Positions 1 to 11,930 of a stretch of 64,000 bases of DNA are shown here, piece after piece. Numbering within the stretch: the stretch's first letter is position 1; the number at the start of each line of letters is the position of its first letter. The DNA is from Cryptomeria japonica (Eukaryota > Streptophyta > Pinopsida > Cupressales > Cupressaceae): NCBI RefSeq assembly GCF_030272615.1, contig NC_081410.1:256665533-256729532 (forward strand), written 5' to 3'. The notes beneath the pieces are model-generated. The model saw nothing but the letters and a program-made list of their open reading frames with translations, was not told the DNA's origin and searched no databases. The position numbers and the translations under genes are program-made.

Positions 1-272
1 CCGACATGGGGGAGTAATTTCTTGCTCACATTTGAGATAGGGCCTAAGGGCCAAAATGGGTCTTGATTAGGGAGGACTAGGGCATGGAACCCTGGTCCTA
101 CCCCATTTTGAACTAGGATCAAAGGTCTATGTAGGTTGCAAGATGAAAATATGAGGTTTGGTTTCATAGAAGAGGCATAAATAGGTCCCGATCAAGCATG
201 GGGATGAGACCGATAAGGTGAGGGCCCAAAATGCGATCAAAATTGAAAGGGGTGCAATTTTAGGATGCCTCA
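1..272 (-). repeat. H 3' LTR, partial
   Basis: Closely matches 36264-36534, including the gggggagtaattt, agggcctagggcc and ggtcccgatcaa blocks. It ends in CTCA directly before a pyrimidine-rich stretch that is a polypurine tract on the minus strand. Only the last 272 bases are inside the window. Confidence 0.8.
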
Positions 273-298
273 TTTAGCCCCCACTTTAGCGGGAGTAT
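273..298 (-). other. H polypurine tract
   Basis: On the minus strand the tract reads with AGTGGGGGCTAAA abutting the LTR start TGAGGCATCC. The same layout, GAAAGTGGTGGCTAAA followed by TGTAG, precedes the 3' LTR of element O at about 21641-21656, so H and O share a plus-strand priming signature. Confidence 0.6.
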
Positions 299-736
299 GA
301 GCTTATGCAAATACTCATGGTAAAGTAGAAGAAGAGAAGAGAAAATAAGGAATGCACAGAAAAATTACAAGGAGTATAAGTTATCACTAATTTTGAGGAA
401 CCAAGCCCCCAATCTTAGGATCTTAACTCACTCAAACATATGCAAGAGCACTCAAAACAAGACAAAAACAAAAAGACAAATAAAGACAAAAAGACAAAGA
501 AAGTCAAAGACGCACAGGCACATAAGACCCAAACGATAAAGACCAAAAACAAGACCTCAAGTCAACTAGCCGAAGAGACCTTAATATCAAAAATGTCTCA
601 ACAACTAACATCATTGTTGAAAAATGCCATCTCATGCACATAAGCAATCACATAAAATAAAAAAGCAAGAATCATCCATGAGCTATCAACAACAATGCTA
701 TGAATTCATGAGAGGAAGGAGAGAGACCATGAATAC
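299..736. other. H internal non-coding stretch
   Basis: A-rich sequence inside H. An open stretch at 440-643 would encode a Lys/Thr/Gln-rich low-complexity peptide produced by A-rich composition. I see no domain and do not call a gene. Confidence 0.5.
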
Positions 737-890
737 ACTCTAGATGTGTTTATCTAGGTGATCCATGAGAAGAATGATGAGAGGGAGGGCATGGACTACT
801 CACCCCTAGATGTTTTCATCTAGGTGATCCATGGGAAAGGACATGGAATACTCTCCCCTAGATGTTTTTATCTAGGTGATCCATGTGGGG
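737..890. repeat. Hairpin minisatellite in H
   Basis: Three diverged copies of a roughly 60 bp unit, each containing CTAGATGTTTTTATCTAG followed by GTGATCCATG. The core is an inverted repeat (CTAGAT / ATCTAG) with a short T-rich loop. Copies lie near 740, 803 and 858. Confidence 0.8.
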
Positions 891-1099
891 AGGAGAGTAA
901 GAATAGTCTAGTTGTTTTTAGGTAGTTCTACCCATCCTCATGTGTGTGTGCAAGTGATGTTTGGTTTCAAGTATATATTACCCTATGTAAGAGTCTTTTC
1001 TTTATTTTTTAGTGTGCTTCAATCTGTTTAAGACATGTAATGTAAATGAAAATGCCAAGGGGCGATTGAATGTGTGTAAATGCCAAGTGGAAAAGATAC

Positions 1100-1265
1100 A
1101 TGCCTAGTTTTGAGGCCATCCCATTTAAGACTTTGTTGTTTTTGGTGATGTGTTAACCCCATCTAAGACATATATCAAATGTTGCATCTGGTTTTGAGTG
1201 TGAAGCATCTCGCTCTAAGATTTTTTACTCTGGTTCTGAGAATGAACACCTCGTTTAAGACATGA
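1100..1265 (-). repeat. Short tandem repeat near the 3' end of H
   Basis: About four diverged units of roughly 45 bp, each with a GGTTTTGAG-like start and an ATCT/CGTTTAAGAC-like end. A related array, with units such as AGTTTCAGGAATGACACC ending GTATAAGAC, lies in the 3' region of element N (13409-13537). Confidence 0.65.
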
Positions 1266-1269
1266 AAAA

Positions 1270-2032
1270 ATGATATGAAAGAGCATAGTACAATATGGTA
1301 CAAGGGGAGCGAAATGGGTTCCCCCCCCTTAAGATGTCAACATATTTTTATGTTGATGTCTTAAGGAAGCTAGAAATATCCTTCAACACCAAAGAGATAT
1401 CCTTTAGGCAACAATGTCATAAATCCAAGCTAGAGAGAGAATACTCTTCAAGCAAGGATAAGATAGTTAAAAAAGAGATATCTTGCAACAAGTGTAAAGG
1501 GGATCCTTGGATAAGAAGAGAGATTTTCCCAAAAGACATCTACCCCCAAGAGGAGCTATCTTTGAACGGACATAACATATTCTACCAAAAGAAGAGAAGG
1601 AGAACAAGAATTCATACCTTCCTCCCATTTCCAGGTGAAAGAGATTCTTGATGAAGGATGACATACTTTTGACCCAATGTGATGGGTAAGTTTATGATAG
1701 ATATAAATTACCAAGTGAAGAAGAGGTTGTAGCCCAAGACTTACACCTCTTGTATAAGAGAGAATCCTTGAGCAAAAAATAACGTCACATAGGGATGACA
1801 TCCAATCATGAACAAACATCACTCAACAAAGTTAAAGTAGATCCTTAGAGAGAAGGGAGGAGGAGAAATCAATCATTTCCCCCCAAGTGTAAGGACAATG
1901 AGAAGAATTACATAGTCTCCTTAGGAGAGATTAGGTATAAGAAAATGCACAATAAACTTACATGAACAAATATTCGATGTAAGAAAAGACATTAGTATAT
2001 GTAAAATACATCTCAAAAGAAGTGGTAATATT

Positions 2033-2080
<48 letters not shown>

Positions 2081-2142
2081 AAACATATTCCCTTAAGGAG
2101 AGATTAATCATAAGATTCTTACCATTGCAAGAAAGGTTATCT
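1270..2142. repeat. Diverged 200-250 bp repeats of H, left part
   Basis: Non-coding sequence with recurring blocks: CCCCCAAG, AGGAGAGATTA, gaaaggacat and GTGGTAAT followed by TTCAAAGAGA. Further copies appear at 23890-24139 and 32934-33140, the other parts of H exposed between insertions. Open frames here (for example 1295-1651) look like by-products of the purine-rich repeats. Confidence 0.5.
2037..2078 (+). repeat. (GA)21 microsatellite
   Basis: Uninterrupted GA dinucleotide run inside the H repeat region, close to the insertion site of element A. Confidence 0.95.
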
Positions 2143-3325
2143 TGATGAACTTATAAGGACTGAGAGGAGGGGGGTGATCAGTGCAAGCAAAAACAATAGA
2201 AATCCGATCACCAACTTTGACAACTTAAAACTTATCAAGCATATGAGAAATATCACCATATAAGAAAATGGCCAATAAAACAAATTCCACATAACACAAG
2301 AGATTATACCTAGAAAACCCAAAAGGGAAAAACCAAGGTGGGAGTTAGTACCCACAAGATTCACTATCTGAAGAATAGAAATCTTGATCGGTTAAGATCT
2401 TACAACTATAAGGGATTTGAATGGTAAGCCATATTAGGAGAAATGACCTATTAGGATCAGCCTCACAAGAGGATTTGAGACTCTGATTCAAAGCTACCCT
2501 GTTAGGGAATTTATAGATTAAGGTATGTTAGGATCTACCCAGTTAGGGGATTTTGCTGCTACAAAGTGTTAGGAAAACAGAAATGATAAGATCTTCAAGT
2601 AACACCTTCTATGTCTGATAAGATCCACTTTTGATCCTTAAAACATCAACAACACCTCATTACAAAACTTCCCTAATCACCACACGATCAATTCACAATA
2701 TTCGCTCATGAATTCTCTCTTCACACACATACTGACTTTATACCCCATCACCCTTTTTATAAACATTTACATTTAGCCAGCTACAACCTTGGAACAATTT
2801 CCTAGGTTCAATGAATATAGACAAACTTACATCACACGCTTTACATATGTTAGCCACCGACATAAAAAATTAAAACTTGTGTTGTGTTATCGATTTAAGT
2901 GACTAAATCACTATTGATTAAGTTTTCTACCAATTTGTCTATACTGTAAATCAAATCTCGCTCATCTAGTTGAATTTGCCAATGCGGTTGTGAACATAGC
3001 TCCAAATACCTGTCACCGACATCGTTGTGAAACCACATCATCTAAATCTTCATGAATCACCTGTACCGGTAGTTAGAATGCAACTTTGTCGTAGTTTACC
3101 GGTTGAGATCCTAATTATCTGTTCTCTGTAAAACTATCTTTTGTACCGGTTATACCTTACCGATTGGCTTCTAAGACTTAGATGACTACAAAAACATTGT
3201 TGCCATGAATGACACAAAACTTAGTCATCAAACATGAATCTCAATCTCTTTGTCACATTTACTAACTAGTCATATGTTTTTTGCATAACAACAACAATCT
3301 TTACCGATTCAGTCAAATGCCAACA
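2143..3325 (-). repeat. A 3' LTR
   Basis: Begins TGATGAAC and ends GCCAACA on the plus strand. Bases from about 2932 onward match 23501-23889 closely. Near the plus-strand start it has a run of G followed by GTGATCAGT, and at 2311-2345 a GAAAACCCAAAAGGGAAAAA box. Both features are shared with the LTRs of C and of the solo LTR at 49839. Confidence 0.75.
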
Positions 3326-3340
3326 ATCTCCCCCTTTGGC
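3326..3340 (-). other. A polypurine tract
   Basis: Minus strand reads GCCAAAGGGGGAGAT immediately before the LTR start TGTTGG. Element C has the same tract at 25388-25402. Confidence 0.8.
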
Positions 3341-3599
3341 ATTGATGGCAACACTTAGGAAAAAATTTGTCAACTAAGTGTGCAAAATAAAAATTGACTA
3401 CATGATGACTACATGATATATACTCCCCCTTAGCAATTGCATGCTATAACAAAATACAATATACAATTACATACAAAATTTTGACTCAACTCTTACCCCC
3501 CCTTTGAAAACAATGCCAAATGAAATAAAAATACATGTGATATCAAAATTTGCATCAGAGCATATATATAGATATAAGAGTCGTAAAGTTTTTTTTTTA

Positions 3600-6500
3600 C
3601 ACAGAAATTCTGGAAAAAAACATCACTAAAATGAGACTTCAAATTTTTAAATTCATTATGCCATGTCTCTAAAATTATTCCGACAATATCCACATGAGTC
3701 TTGATTTGTCCAACTAGCTCCTCCATAGCATCAATAGTGCTCATTTATAGTGTAGCAAGAATGGCTTCACATTCCTTGTATGCTCTTTGCAAAACTTCAA
3801 CCTTCGGTAAGAGTTGTGTTTGAAGTTCTTATAGGGATCTGACTCTCTTTACCTATTCCTACTCATATACTTTTAGCTTGTGCTGAAGTTCTACAACTGA
3901 TCTTACAAAATGAATAGTAGAGTCATTAAGGGGTTTAAATGACTCACTTACAACCTCAAGTTCATGATCAGGTTCTTCACTTTTCTTCTTCAAATCAACA
4001 CAAAATAAAGAAAATTTTGAAACAGTAGAGAGGATTTTACCTCTGGTTTCTAGTGCTTCCTTCAAATATTCCTTATTAACAGTAAGAGCCACTTTACCTT
4101 TATCAATTTCAGACATCAAGTACTTTGTCCTCTTCTTCTTGTAGTTTTTCTCTACATTGACATAAGCTGCATCCTCTAATGATTTCATCTGCTCTTCGAC
4201 ATCAGAAACAAGTTGTCCAAGTTTGTCAATAGGTGTGGCAAAATTTACTGTATAAGTCTCTGGTAGGAGACTAGACAAAATATATACTGCACTCCTTATG
4301 GTTCTGTCTCCTTCTGTTGTTCTTTCATCCTCTTCTTTTTAGCCCAGGATTGCATGGCAGTTGCAATCTCCATTAACTCAGTAGAACTCAATTTATCCAT
4401 GTCAAGGGGTCCTTGGATGCTTAATGCATCATCATCATCTTCTTCATCAATACCTTTCTTTTTGGAATCAAGTGACAAAGGTGTCGCTATGGGTTCAGTC
4501 TTTTTTGCCTTATTCTCCTTTGTTCCCTCTTGTTTTTTAGTTTTCTCTTCTTCATTCTTCTCTTCTGCTTGCTTTTCTTCATTACTTTCCATTATCTATG
4601 GCGGTTGAGTATCTACAGTTTGATTATCTACCAGTGGTTCCTCATCCTTCTTTTCTTCTTCATCTTTCTATCCTTTTTGTTCCCAATTCTGCTCATGTTG
4701 TTTAGAAATATGAACATCTACATCATACGCATCTATGTTGTCAGAAGTATTATCAATATTATCACTAGTATCATCATCAGGAATAAACATCAGTTTTGTT
4801 TGTGTGTTCACCGGTTGGTCCTCTAACACAATGTCATCGGGTTTAAAATCAATAGGTTTAATACCTTCTAGAAAATATTCACCCTTAAGCTTTACAAGTT
4901 CTTCATCCTTATCATATTCCTCTTCGGTAAGAATTAGACCCAAAGCCTTCTTTTACAAAATTTCAGTCTCTTGTTGGACTGATTGAGTCTCACTGATTAG
5001 CATCCTTGTCAATCTTTTCTTAGATCTGAAGGAAGACTTTGCATTCAACAAAATATCATCTAATTCTTCCTTTGTGGCTTTTAGTTGAAGACTTTTAAGT
5101 GTTTTACTCAACAAATTCTCTGTCCTGCTTCATTGCAGCTTGCCACCATGCATCAATTTTGTTGTATAATGAATTTGAAATTTTCCCTTGCAGCTCAATA
5201 AGGGATTTACTATATTTATTCATCATATACACAACTACATCTTCTATTAATCTTTCTTCATTCTCACCAAGATTATCATATAATTTATTCAAAATCTTAA
5301 GAACACCATATTCCATGATACTTTTTAATAGTTTATCAAGAGTAGTAGGTTTATTTATCAGTTTCTCCACATATTTGATAGTGGAGGTTCCAACAACCTT
5401 AGATTTCTAGCAACTAGTCCTTAAGTCTTTCTTCTCTTTCTCAAATTCAGTGTCTTCTTCATCTGCATCTATCAGTGCTAGTTTTTGAGCTTGTTGCTTC
5501 TTTCTTTTACCAATTTTAACCAATTCAGTTGGAGGATCAACAACCTTTCCTCCTTTTTGGAACTGAATCTTTGAAGATTTTGTTGTCAATTTCTCTTTCT
5601 TTATAGCTATTGGTTTCTCTTTTTCTATAGCTTTCCCTTTTCCATCTCTTGTTTGCATACCAGTGGGGGTGCTGGTTGGAGTACTAGATGTTCCAGCCTG
5701 TTGAGCAACATGTTTTTCTCTAGCTTCAGCAATGGCTTCCTTTGTGAATCCATCTTACTGAACAAAGGCTTCAACTTCTTTTCTCACTTTCTTGGCTATC
5801 ACTGATTGGTTAAGTTCTGAAAGCACTTGAAGGGATTTTTCCTTGTAAGTGTCAAACCTTTATGTTGTGGTATCAACCAGTTGACCAAGTAGATGGTCAA
5901 CATATGCAATCAATAGATATTTATCAACTTCATACCCCATAGGTATAACCCAAGTAGTCTAGGGTTCTACAACTTCCATCATACAAGTATTTGTGTCCAC
6001 CATAAAACAAATTGTTTTGTCATACCAGTTAACTACCTCTGTTGGTATCCTTTCTCCTGCATGCATTTTCTTCCAGAAATATTTGGAGTATCCCCATGCA
6101 ATCTTATCAAAATCATTACCTATCATCCTAATGCTATTCTTCATTTGCATTAAAGCAGGTGTTCCTACAATCCATTGAATATCACCAATACTAGGAAAAT
6201 AATTTTGAAAATAAAAGAATAGACCAAGAATGAGTTGACCAAATTTGAACCTCGATCTTTTTTCCTTCTTAACAGCCTCCAAGTTCAACATCAACTGACT
6301 CCACAATGCTTCAAATAGATCATAATCAATATCTTCTTTGATCATCCGGTAAGTAGTATGAATAGCAGCTATCAATATATTGTTCATTCTGCTTGAGTAG
6401 TATACTTTGTATCCAATCACCATTGATACATATTTCACTATCGGATCACTAATATTGTTCACTATCATAGCTCTGCCATCCCATTTGGATCCTATTAGCA

Positions 6501-6956
6501 TTTCTACATCATTCTTTGGAATTGATCTCAGTAAAGGTACCTCACTGGTTGCACAAAGTCTAGTGACTGTGTGAATAGCTTTCTCAGAGATTTTATGTGG
6601 TTGGTCAAGCCACATAAACTGATCATGTATCTTGCTAAGCACATATCTAACATGTTCATCAACAAAATCATCAATGAAGTTAAGTGCGTGATGAAACCCT
6701 TTATCGGTAACCTTCTTGTATTGTTCCTTCAAGATACCATTTTCATCACACAGTGCTCTATATTGATGAAAAATAGAAACCATACCCAAATCTTCCACTT
6801 TGCAATGGTAAAATGATCTAACATCTTCGACATGTAATACACCTAGGGTACTCCAGATAGGGCTCTGATGGGATCAATTTCTTCAGACTTAAATGGATGT
6901 CTTTTGAATTAGGGTCATGGCCTATCAGTAACATCAACTAAATGTGGTGTATCCAT
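3600..6956 (-). pseudogene. Accessory ORF of element A, unknown function
   Basis: The likely start is the ATG at 6956. The frame runs, with several internal stops and at least one frameshift, to about 3600. The best preserved part (6798-5959) is a roughly 280-residue, mainly alpha-helical domain with motifs such as FMWLDQPHKISEKAIH, KWDGRAMIVN and FKFGQLILGLFFYFQ. It resembles in layout the plant transposon-associated domains found in many plant element ORFs, but I cannot name a family. Then come a Lys-rich segment with a nuclear-signal-like KIGKRKKQQAQK (near 5515), a helical block (5370-5104), acidic and Lys/Glu-rich segments (4943-4296, with EEDDDD), and a coiled coil (4278-3859). It sits where pol or an env-like ORF would be. 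No signal peptide or convincing membrane anchor is seen. It could be a captured host gene or a lineage-specific retroelement ORF. Confidence 0.6.
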
Positions 6957-7426
6957 TTCCAAAAAATCACTCTTCAGAAACAGATAACTAGATTATGAAA
7001 AATACCTTTTCGCTCTTCTGCACTAGGGTTTCAGACACCGACGAAGTTCTCTTAACTGATTGTCGATCATAGATCACACCAACACTTCAATCTCTATCAA
7101 ACAGGTTAGATGTTGCAAACACAAATTCTGTTGTTCTCCTTTATCTCTCCAAGTGCTCATACAAATGCAACGTGACAAATAAAATTCAAAAATTTCCTTT
7201 TATTTGCCCATTATCTAACGCATTAATTGCCTTTACTAGTAAATCCCTAAAATATCTTAAAAAATAATACTGGTTCACATAACTCATCAAACCTACCAGT
7301 TTGATCGCATAATTACTTCTTAACATCATATAACATCAAAGTATGCAGATTTCACATACCTCATGGTTCTTTAGGGGGTTCAGAGATAGATCTAACATTA
7401 AGTTCCCCCTAAGCTATATAAACAAC
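6957..7426. other. Non-coding gap between gag and accessory ORF in A
   Basis: About 470 bases without a supported gene. On the minus strand it lies between the stop of the gag fragment and the ATG of the accessory ORF, and could be an intron or leader for the second ORF. Confidence 0.4.
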
Positions 7427-7651
7427 TTAGTTTTTCGGTGAAGGGTTCTCCACACTAGGTGAAGAAATAGGATCCTTAGATGATTTAACTTCAGTTACCT
7501 CATCATCCTTCTTTTTCCAGATTCTATTCATTTCTACTCTAGTCTCCTCCACATCAACTTGTATCTTCCCTTTTTCAGTCACCTGATTGATTCACTGGTT
7601 TTTCACTTTAGCTCTGTAGAACTTTTCCATATGTCTTGGTTTATGACAATG
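7427..7651 (-). pseudogene. A gag, C-terminal part after the O insertion
   Basis: The minus-strand frame opens in the middle of a zinc knuckle (CHKPRHMEKFYRAK), whose first half lies at the other side of element O at 22744. The last Cys of the knuckle appears as Tyr. It continues with a Lys/Glu-rich tail and a stop near 7427. One in-frame stop follows the knuckle. Placing the two halves next to each other with one TSD copy makes the zinc-knuckle frame continuous, which fixes the O insertion point. Confidence 0.7.
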
Positions 7652-7656
7652 ATAGT

Positions 7657-8801
7657 TTTAGTGTCATGAAATTGCAACCCTTGCAATTGTCAACCACATT
7701 AGGGTCCTCATGTAGGTTATTCGAATCCTTAGGCTAGATCGGAGACCAGAGACTTGCTCATCACCTAAGAACTGCACCTTGCTTGCCCTCCGCATTTCCT
7801 GAATTGCATCTTGTCCTGCAAAAAAGGGCAAGATAGGGGAATGGTGCCCCTATCCCCTGCCCCATTTTGGGGCAAGACCCTTTTCAAATGTTCTTTGGAG
7901 GTTGCACATTGAGCAGGAAAACTCCCCCAGTGTCAACTTGCGACGAAAAATTAGTCAATTAGCCCTAATTGACAAGAATTTAAGTCGCATTTCCCCTTCC
8001 ATATTGGGCATAACATAGATACATGAGATCACACATTCAAGCAATCTTTTCCAGCATTGAGAATTCTCAAGTCTCCTTTCAAGGCTAGGTGTTGCATTCA
8101 AGTCAAGGATTCAACCATTGAAGAGGAGATTCATTCCAACATTCAATTCCACACAAGCAAATCTATCAACATGTCTATCACAACCTCCCTTGAGGTAGTT
8201 TATATTTCATTTACATTCACTTTCAAGTACTTTCTTTCATCATTTGGTTAATTCCAAAACTGGGGTTTGACCTAAATGCAAACCCCCAATCCCAACACAT
8301 TTCCCTCTCTTTTTTGTGTGTAGGTTGCAGGTGCGCAGTTGTACTTTCAGATTCGGGCTCCATTTGCAAAGGTGGAAAAACCCTTTTCATTTCATGGATT
8401 TTTCGGAGGACCGTGTACATTCCCGCCATGGTCTAGGCAACTTTTCCTTAAATTCATAAGGCAGATTTGTCTCAACATATTATTGCCAGATCTAGGTGCA
8501 CAACTTCATCCTATGCTTCTATCTTGAGTTATAATCAAATCTTTGTCACTTTTACACTTGATCATAAGTACACAATTCAATCAATTCAAATCTCAATCTC
8601 AGAAGAGGGGATTCACTTATCATCACTCAGAATTCAATCTCTTTCTCTAGAGGTTGAATCTAGTGTATCTTCCCCCCTCTTCCAATGTAATGTGGAAAAT
8701 GTGTTTGAAGAGAAATACGAAGTGAAACTTTTATCTCTCCTCAAAGGGAAGAAAAACTTTCCTCTTGATATCTCCATCATTCACCTTTTTATCACATTTG
8801 A
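7657..8801 (+). repeat. O 5' LTR
   Basis: Matches 21657-22743 over its length, with a block absent from the second copy around 8650-8730. A GC-rich hairpin (GATAGGGG..CCCCTATC) lies near 7834-7856 and a TATA-like TTTAAG lies near 7979. The first bases are mutated (TTTAG instead of TGTAG). The right edge is approximate, set by alignment to the other LTR. Confidence 0.75.
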
Positions 8802-9430
8802 ACCTTCATTTTGCCTATCTTGAAATTATAAAATTCGCCATTTTTTTGGGGCTAGCTTAAAAATCATCATAATATTCATCCCTAAAAATTTTGAAAAAAA
8901 TTGATTGGACTGTGTGCGTTCCTGCCACGGTCCTTGACTTTTTTCCCAAAATTTTGGGAGACTGTTATGACTGTATTTAATAGCCTAAATCCAGAAGATT
9001 GGCTGATTTTGTCAATTTTTGATCCCTCTAACATCGAAAATACCTCCAAAATTCATTATTTTCAATTTCAAGAAATTTTTTAAAATTAAGAGGTTAATTA
9101 TAATCTACCCTAATTTTAAAATTCTGATTTTGTTAGTTTTAAATTGAAGTGTTAGTCCCTTGGCCCTAATTTTAAAATTCCGATTTCCTTTCATTTTTGG
9201 AAATTATGTCATCATCTTCTTCCAACAAAGTTCAAATTGTTTAAACAGTATTTTCTTAAATTTTGCATTACTCATTTTTGTAAGCTTTGTTCCAAATTCA
9301 AATTTTCAAATTTCCCTCTAGTGCATTAGTTTCACCACTATTATTCCTACCTACACTATCTAATACCTACACTATCCTCATTAGACGAAGCATTATAATT
9401 TAGGCTTCCGAAGGTTTAATTACCGAGGAG
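8802..9430 (+). other. O untranslated leader
   Basis: About 630 AT-rich bases between the 5' LTR and the gag start, with no coding frame. No primer-binding site starting TGG could be recognised, perhaps through mutation at the LTR edge. Confidence 0.5.
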
Positions 9431-10915
9431 ATGGAGCATAATTTGGGTGACTTCTTTAATGATGATAATGCTAATGCTTCTCATCCTAATCATGTCCCTA
9501 ACTATTTGATTGATGAGTCCCATGATGAAGAAGAAGCTTTGAATAGAGTTTCCATAGACCAACTTTCAAAATTAGACAATCAATTTGATAACTTTCAACA
9601 ATGGATGTCCCAAGAGCACCCTAATAGTAAAGCTCTTCCATTAATTGAAGGCCTTAAATGCATGATTCAAAGTGATAAGAATAGAATTGATATATTGCGT
9701 GGCATTTCTCATATTGTCGATTCTAATTTCATGCCTATCATGAGTTGTGCTGAGAACTTAGGTTATTCACAACCTTCAAATCAAATCAATTCTTCTATTC
9801 ATTTGGCCACTTCAATGGCTAGTGTTACTACTTTGACTTCAAACATCATGGCTACATCAACTCAAAATGTCATTCCTACAACCATTGGTCATGGGGGTAA
9901 TCCCTCTTCTTCATCTAATCCTCCATCTTTACCTGTGTATTCCATAAGTATTCCTATTATCCCTCAACCAATCAATGTGACACAAGGGGGAAATTCTTTC
10001 AACAATTTTATTCCTCATTTGATTGTCTCATTTCCTACGCAATCATAACCTATGCCTACTTCTGTCCCACCACCTTATTCTCAATCTATGCCTTCCTTCA
10101 ATAACATCACACCACCTTCTCAATCAACCATGTCTAACATCAATTCTTCTACCGAAGCAACCATTAACAATCTTTCTCAAACCGTGTCTTCCTTACAGCT
10201 GCAAATTGCTTCTATGAGTCAATCCAAGTTTAGTGTGCCCACCTTTGATTTTATGAGTCCACTTTCTCTTGATGTTGTTAAATTCATGCCACCTAAGCAT
10301 GTTGAGGTCCCTCAATTGGAACTCTATAATGGAAAAGGTGATCCTCTTATGCATGTCAAAACATTTCAAACCTTGTGTATTGATTTTGCTTATGATCAAA
10401 GATTTCTTGCAAAACTGTTTACAAGAACATTAAGAGATAAGGCTTTACAATGGTATTGCTCTTTGCCTTCTTTTTCAATCACTTATTTTCAACAACTAGC
10501 AAAGGCTTTTATCCAACAATTTCAAAATAGCATTGGTCCTAAAATCACTTTGACTTATTTAATGCATTTTAAACAAGGTGTTAAAGAAAAAGTGTCTGAT
10601 TTCATTGGTAGATATAAGCTTTTGTGTGCTCAAATTTCTTTTCATGTACCCGATAATAATATTAAATGAATTTTCATTTTTAATTTGCAAAAAGATATTA
10701 GGGAACAACTTCTTTTGTCTGGGTTTACTTCCTTTCCACAATTGTGCGCAACACTCCACAATTATCAACTGGCTATGAGTCAAATGGAGCAATCTACTCC
10801 TATGGCTCCGAGTGATAAGGGGGAGAGTTTTCAACAACCATTTGCAAAGTTCAAACCAACAAAAAGCTTCATCAAGTTCAATTATTCAATCAACAACAAC
10901 AATGTGAATGCTCAA
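9431..10915 (+). pseudogene. gag: O gag polyprotein
   Basis: Ty3/gypsy-type gag. Starts at ATG 9431 (MEHNLGDFFND). An acidic, Asn/Ser/Pro-rich N-terminal third is followed by a retrotransposon gag domain at about 10260-10780 with YNGKGDP, LRDKALQWYCSLP and FIGRYKLLC motifs, the usual capsid-like core. The frame is open except for two stops: TAA at 10046 and TGA at 10667. Both are explained by one C-to-T change (CAA and CGA codons). A frameshift near 10915 moves the continuation into another frame. No CCHC knuckle of the classic form is visible; a FCQFH..SHDTEKC block follows in the next segment. Confidence 0.85.
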
Positions 10916-11930
10916 CAGGTGTGCCTTCTATTTCTAAATTTTTCAAAAGAGAAAGACACTTTACTCCTTTGAATGAATATTTACATTGTATTATGTCTCG
11001 GTTGTTGCAAAGAAATGTTATCAAACTTCCTCCTGTAAAACAAGTTGATCCTTCTAAACTTGCATCCCCTTATTTTGATAACAATTCCTTTTGTCAATTT
11101 CATCTTCAGCCTAGTCATGATACTGAGAAATGTTTCGCATTGAAAAATAAGATTCAAGATTTGATTGATAACAATACTATATCTATGGCAGGTGCGAATG
11201 ATAAAGGGAATAAATCAGTAGCTCCTCCTAATAAAAATCTTAAAAATTTTACTGATCCTTTACCTTCTCATACCTCTAACATGATTGAGACTAAGTATAC
11301 TTCTTTCTCCTCTGAGGAATTCACTTCTATGGCTCCAAACTTGGTAAATATGGTAGAAAAAAAAGATACACCTCAGGATCCTTGTATTGCATTTGACCCT
11401 AGTGAGACCATTAGAGAACTCGATGGCCCTTTATACATAGTTGTAAAGGTTAAGGATATCCCTTGTCGTGGTGCTCTTTTTGATCCTTATTGCATGGTTA
11501 ATGTCATCATTGAGGAATATCTTTTCACTTTACGATTGCATAAACCAATATATGATGCCTCTAATGTAGTGGTGAAGTTATTTGATGGATTCTCTTGTGC
11601 TACCATTGGCTCTATCACCCTTCTTGTTGAAGTTCATACTAAATCCATGGATGTTGACTTTGTTATCATACCCTCTTCCGAGTAATTCCATGTGAAGTTG
11701 GGATATCCTTGGTTATATTCCATGAAGGCTATTGCTTATCCTATCCATAATTGTTTGAAATTTCCTGACAATGGAGAAATCATAATCGTGAACCATAGCT
11801 TATTTCCTCCATTCAAAAGAAGCCCCAGTGTTCCTATTGATCTCTTTTGTCCTAAGAAATTTCAATCTCTTCCATCAACGAGCAATCCTCTTTTTCATTC
11901 TTATATAAACTGGAAGAAAGATATGATCCT
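10916..11930 (+). pseudogene. O zinc-binding linker and retropepsin-like domain
   Basis: Continues gag after a frameshift. FCQFHLQPSHDTEKC near 11089 is a Cys/His cluster typical of the gag-protease border in this gypsy group; the same pattern occurs in H at about 33670. A retropepsin-like segment follows near 11440-11680, but the expected active-site D-T/S-G reads ALFDPY, so the catalytic triplet is lost or was never functional. A TAA at 11683 (CAA in the expected frame) precedes a conserved KLGYPWL segment. The frame is cut at 11930 by element N and resumes after 18564. Confidence 0.7.

Noticed and set aside
440-643. Small Lys/Thr-rich open frame
   Set aside because: Produced by A-rich repeat composition in H; no conserved motif, no partner copy.
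737-890. CRISPR-like regular repeats
   Set aside because: Only three copies, units abut diverged spacers of repeat origin, and the setting is plant nuclear retroelement DNA.
1295-1651. 118-codon plus-strand frame
   Set aside because: Lies across the purine-rich diverged repeats of H, opposite to the element's orientation; best explained by composition.
4354-4986. Plus-strand frames with hydrophobic, Phe/Ser-rich translations that look like membrane proteins
   Set aside because: They are antisense shadows of the Lys/Glu-rich accessory ORF of A.
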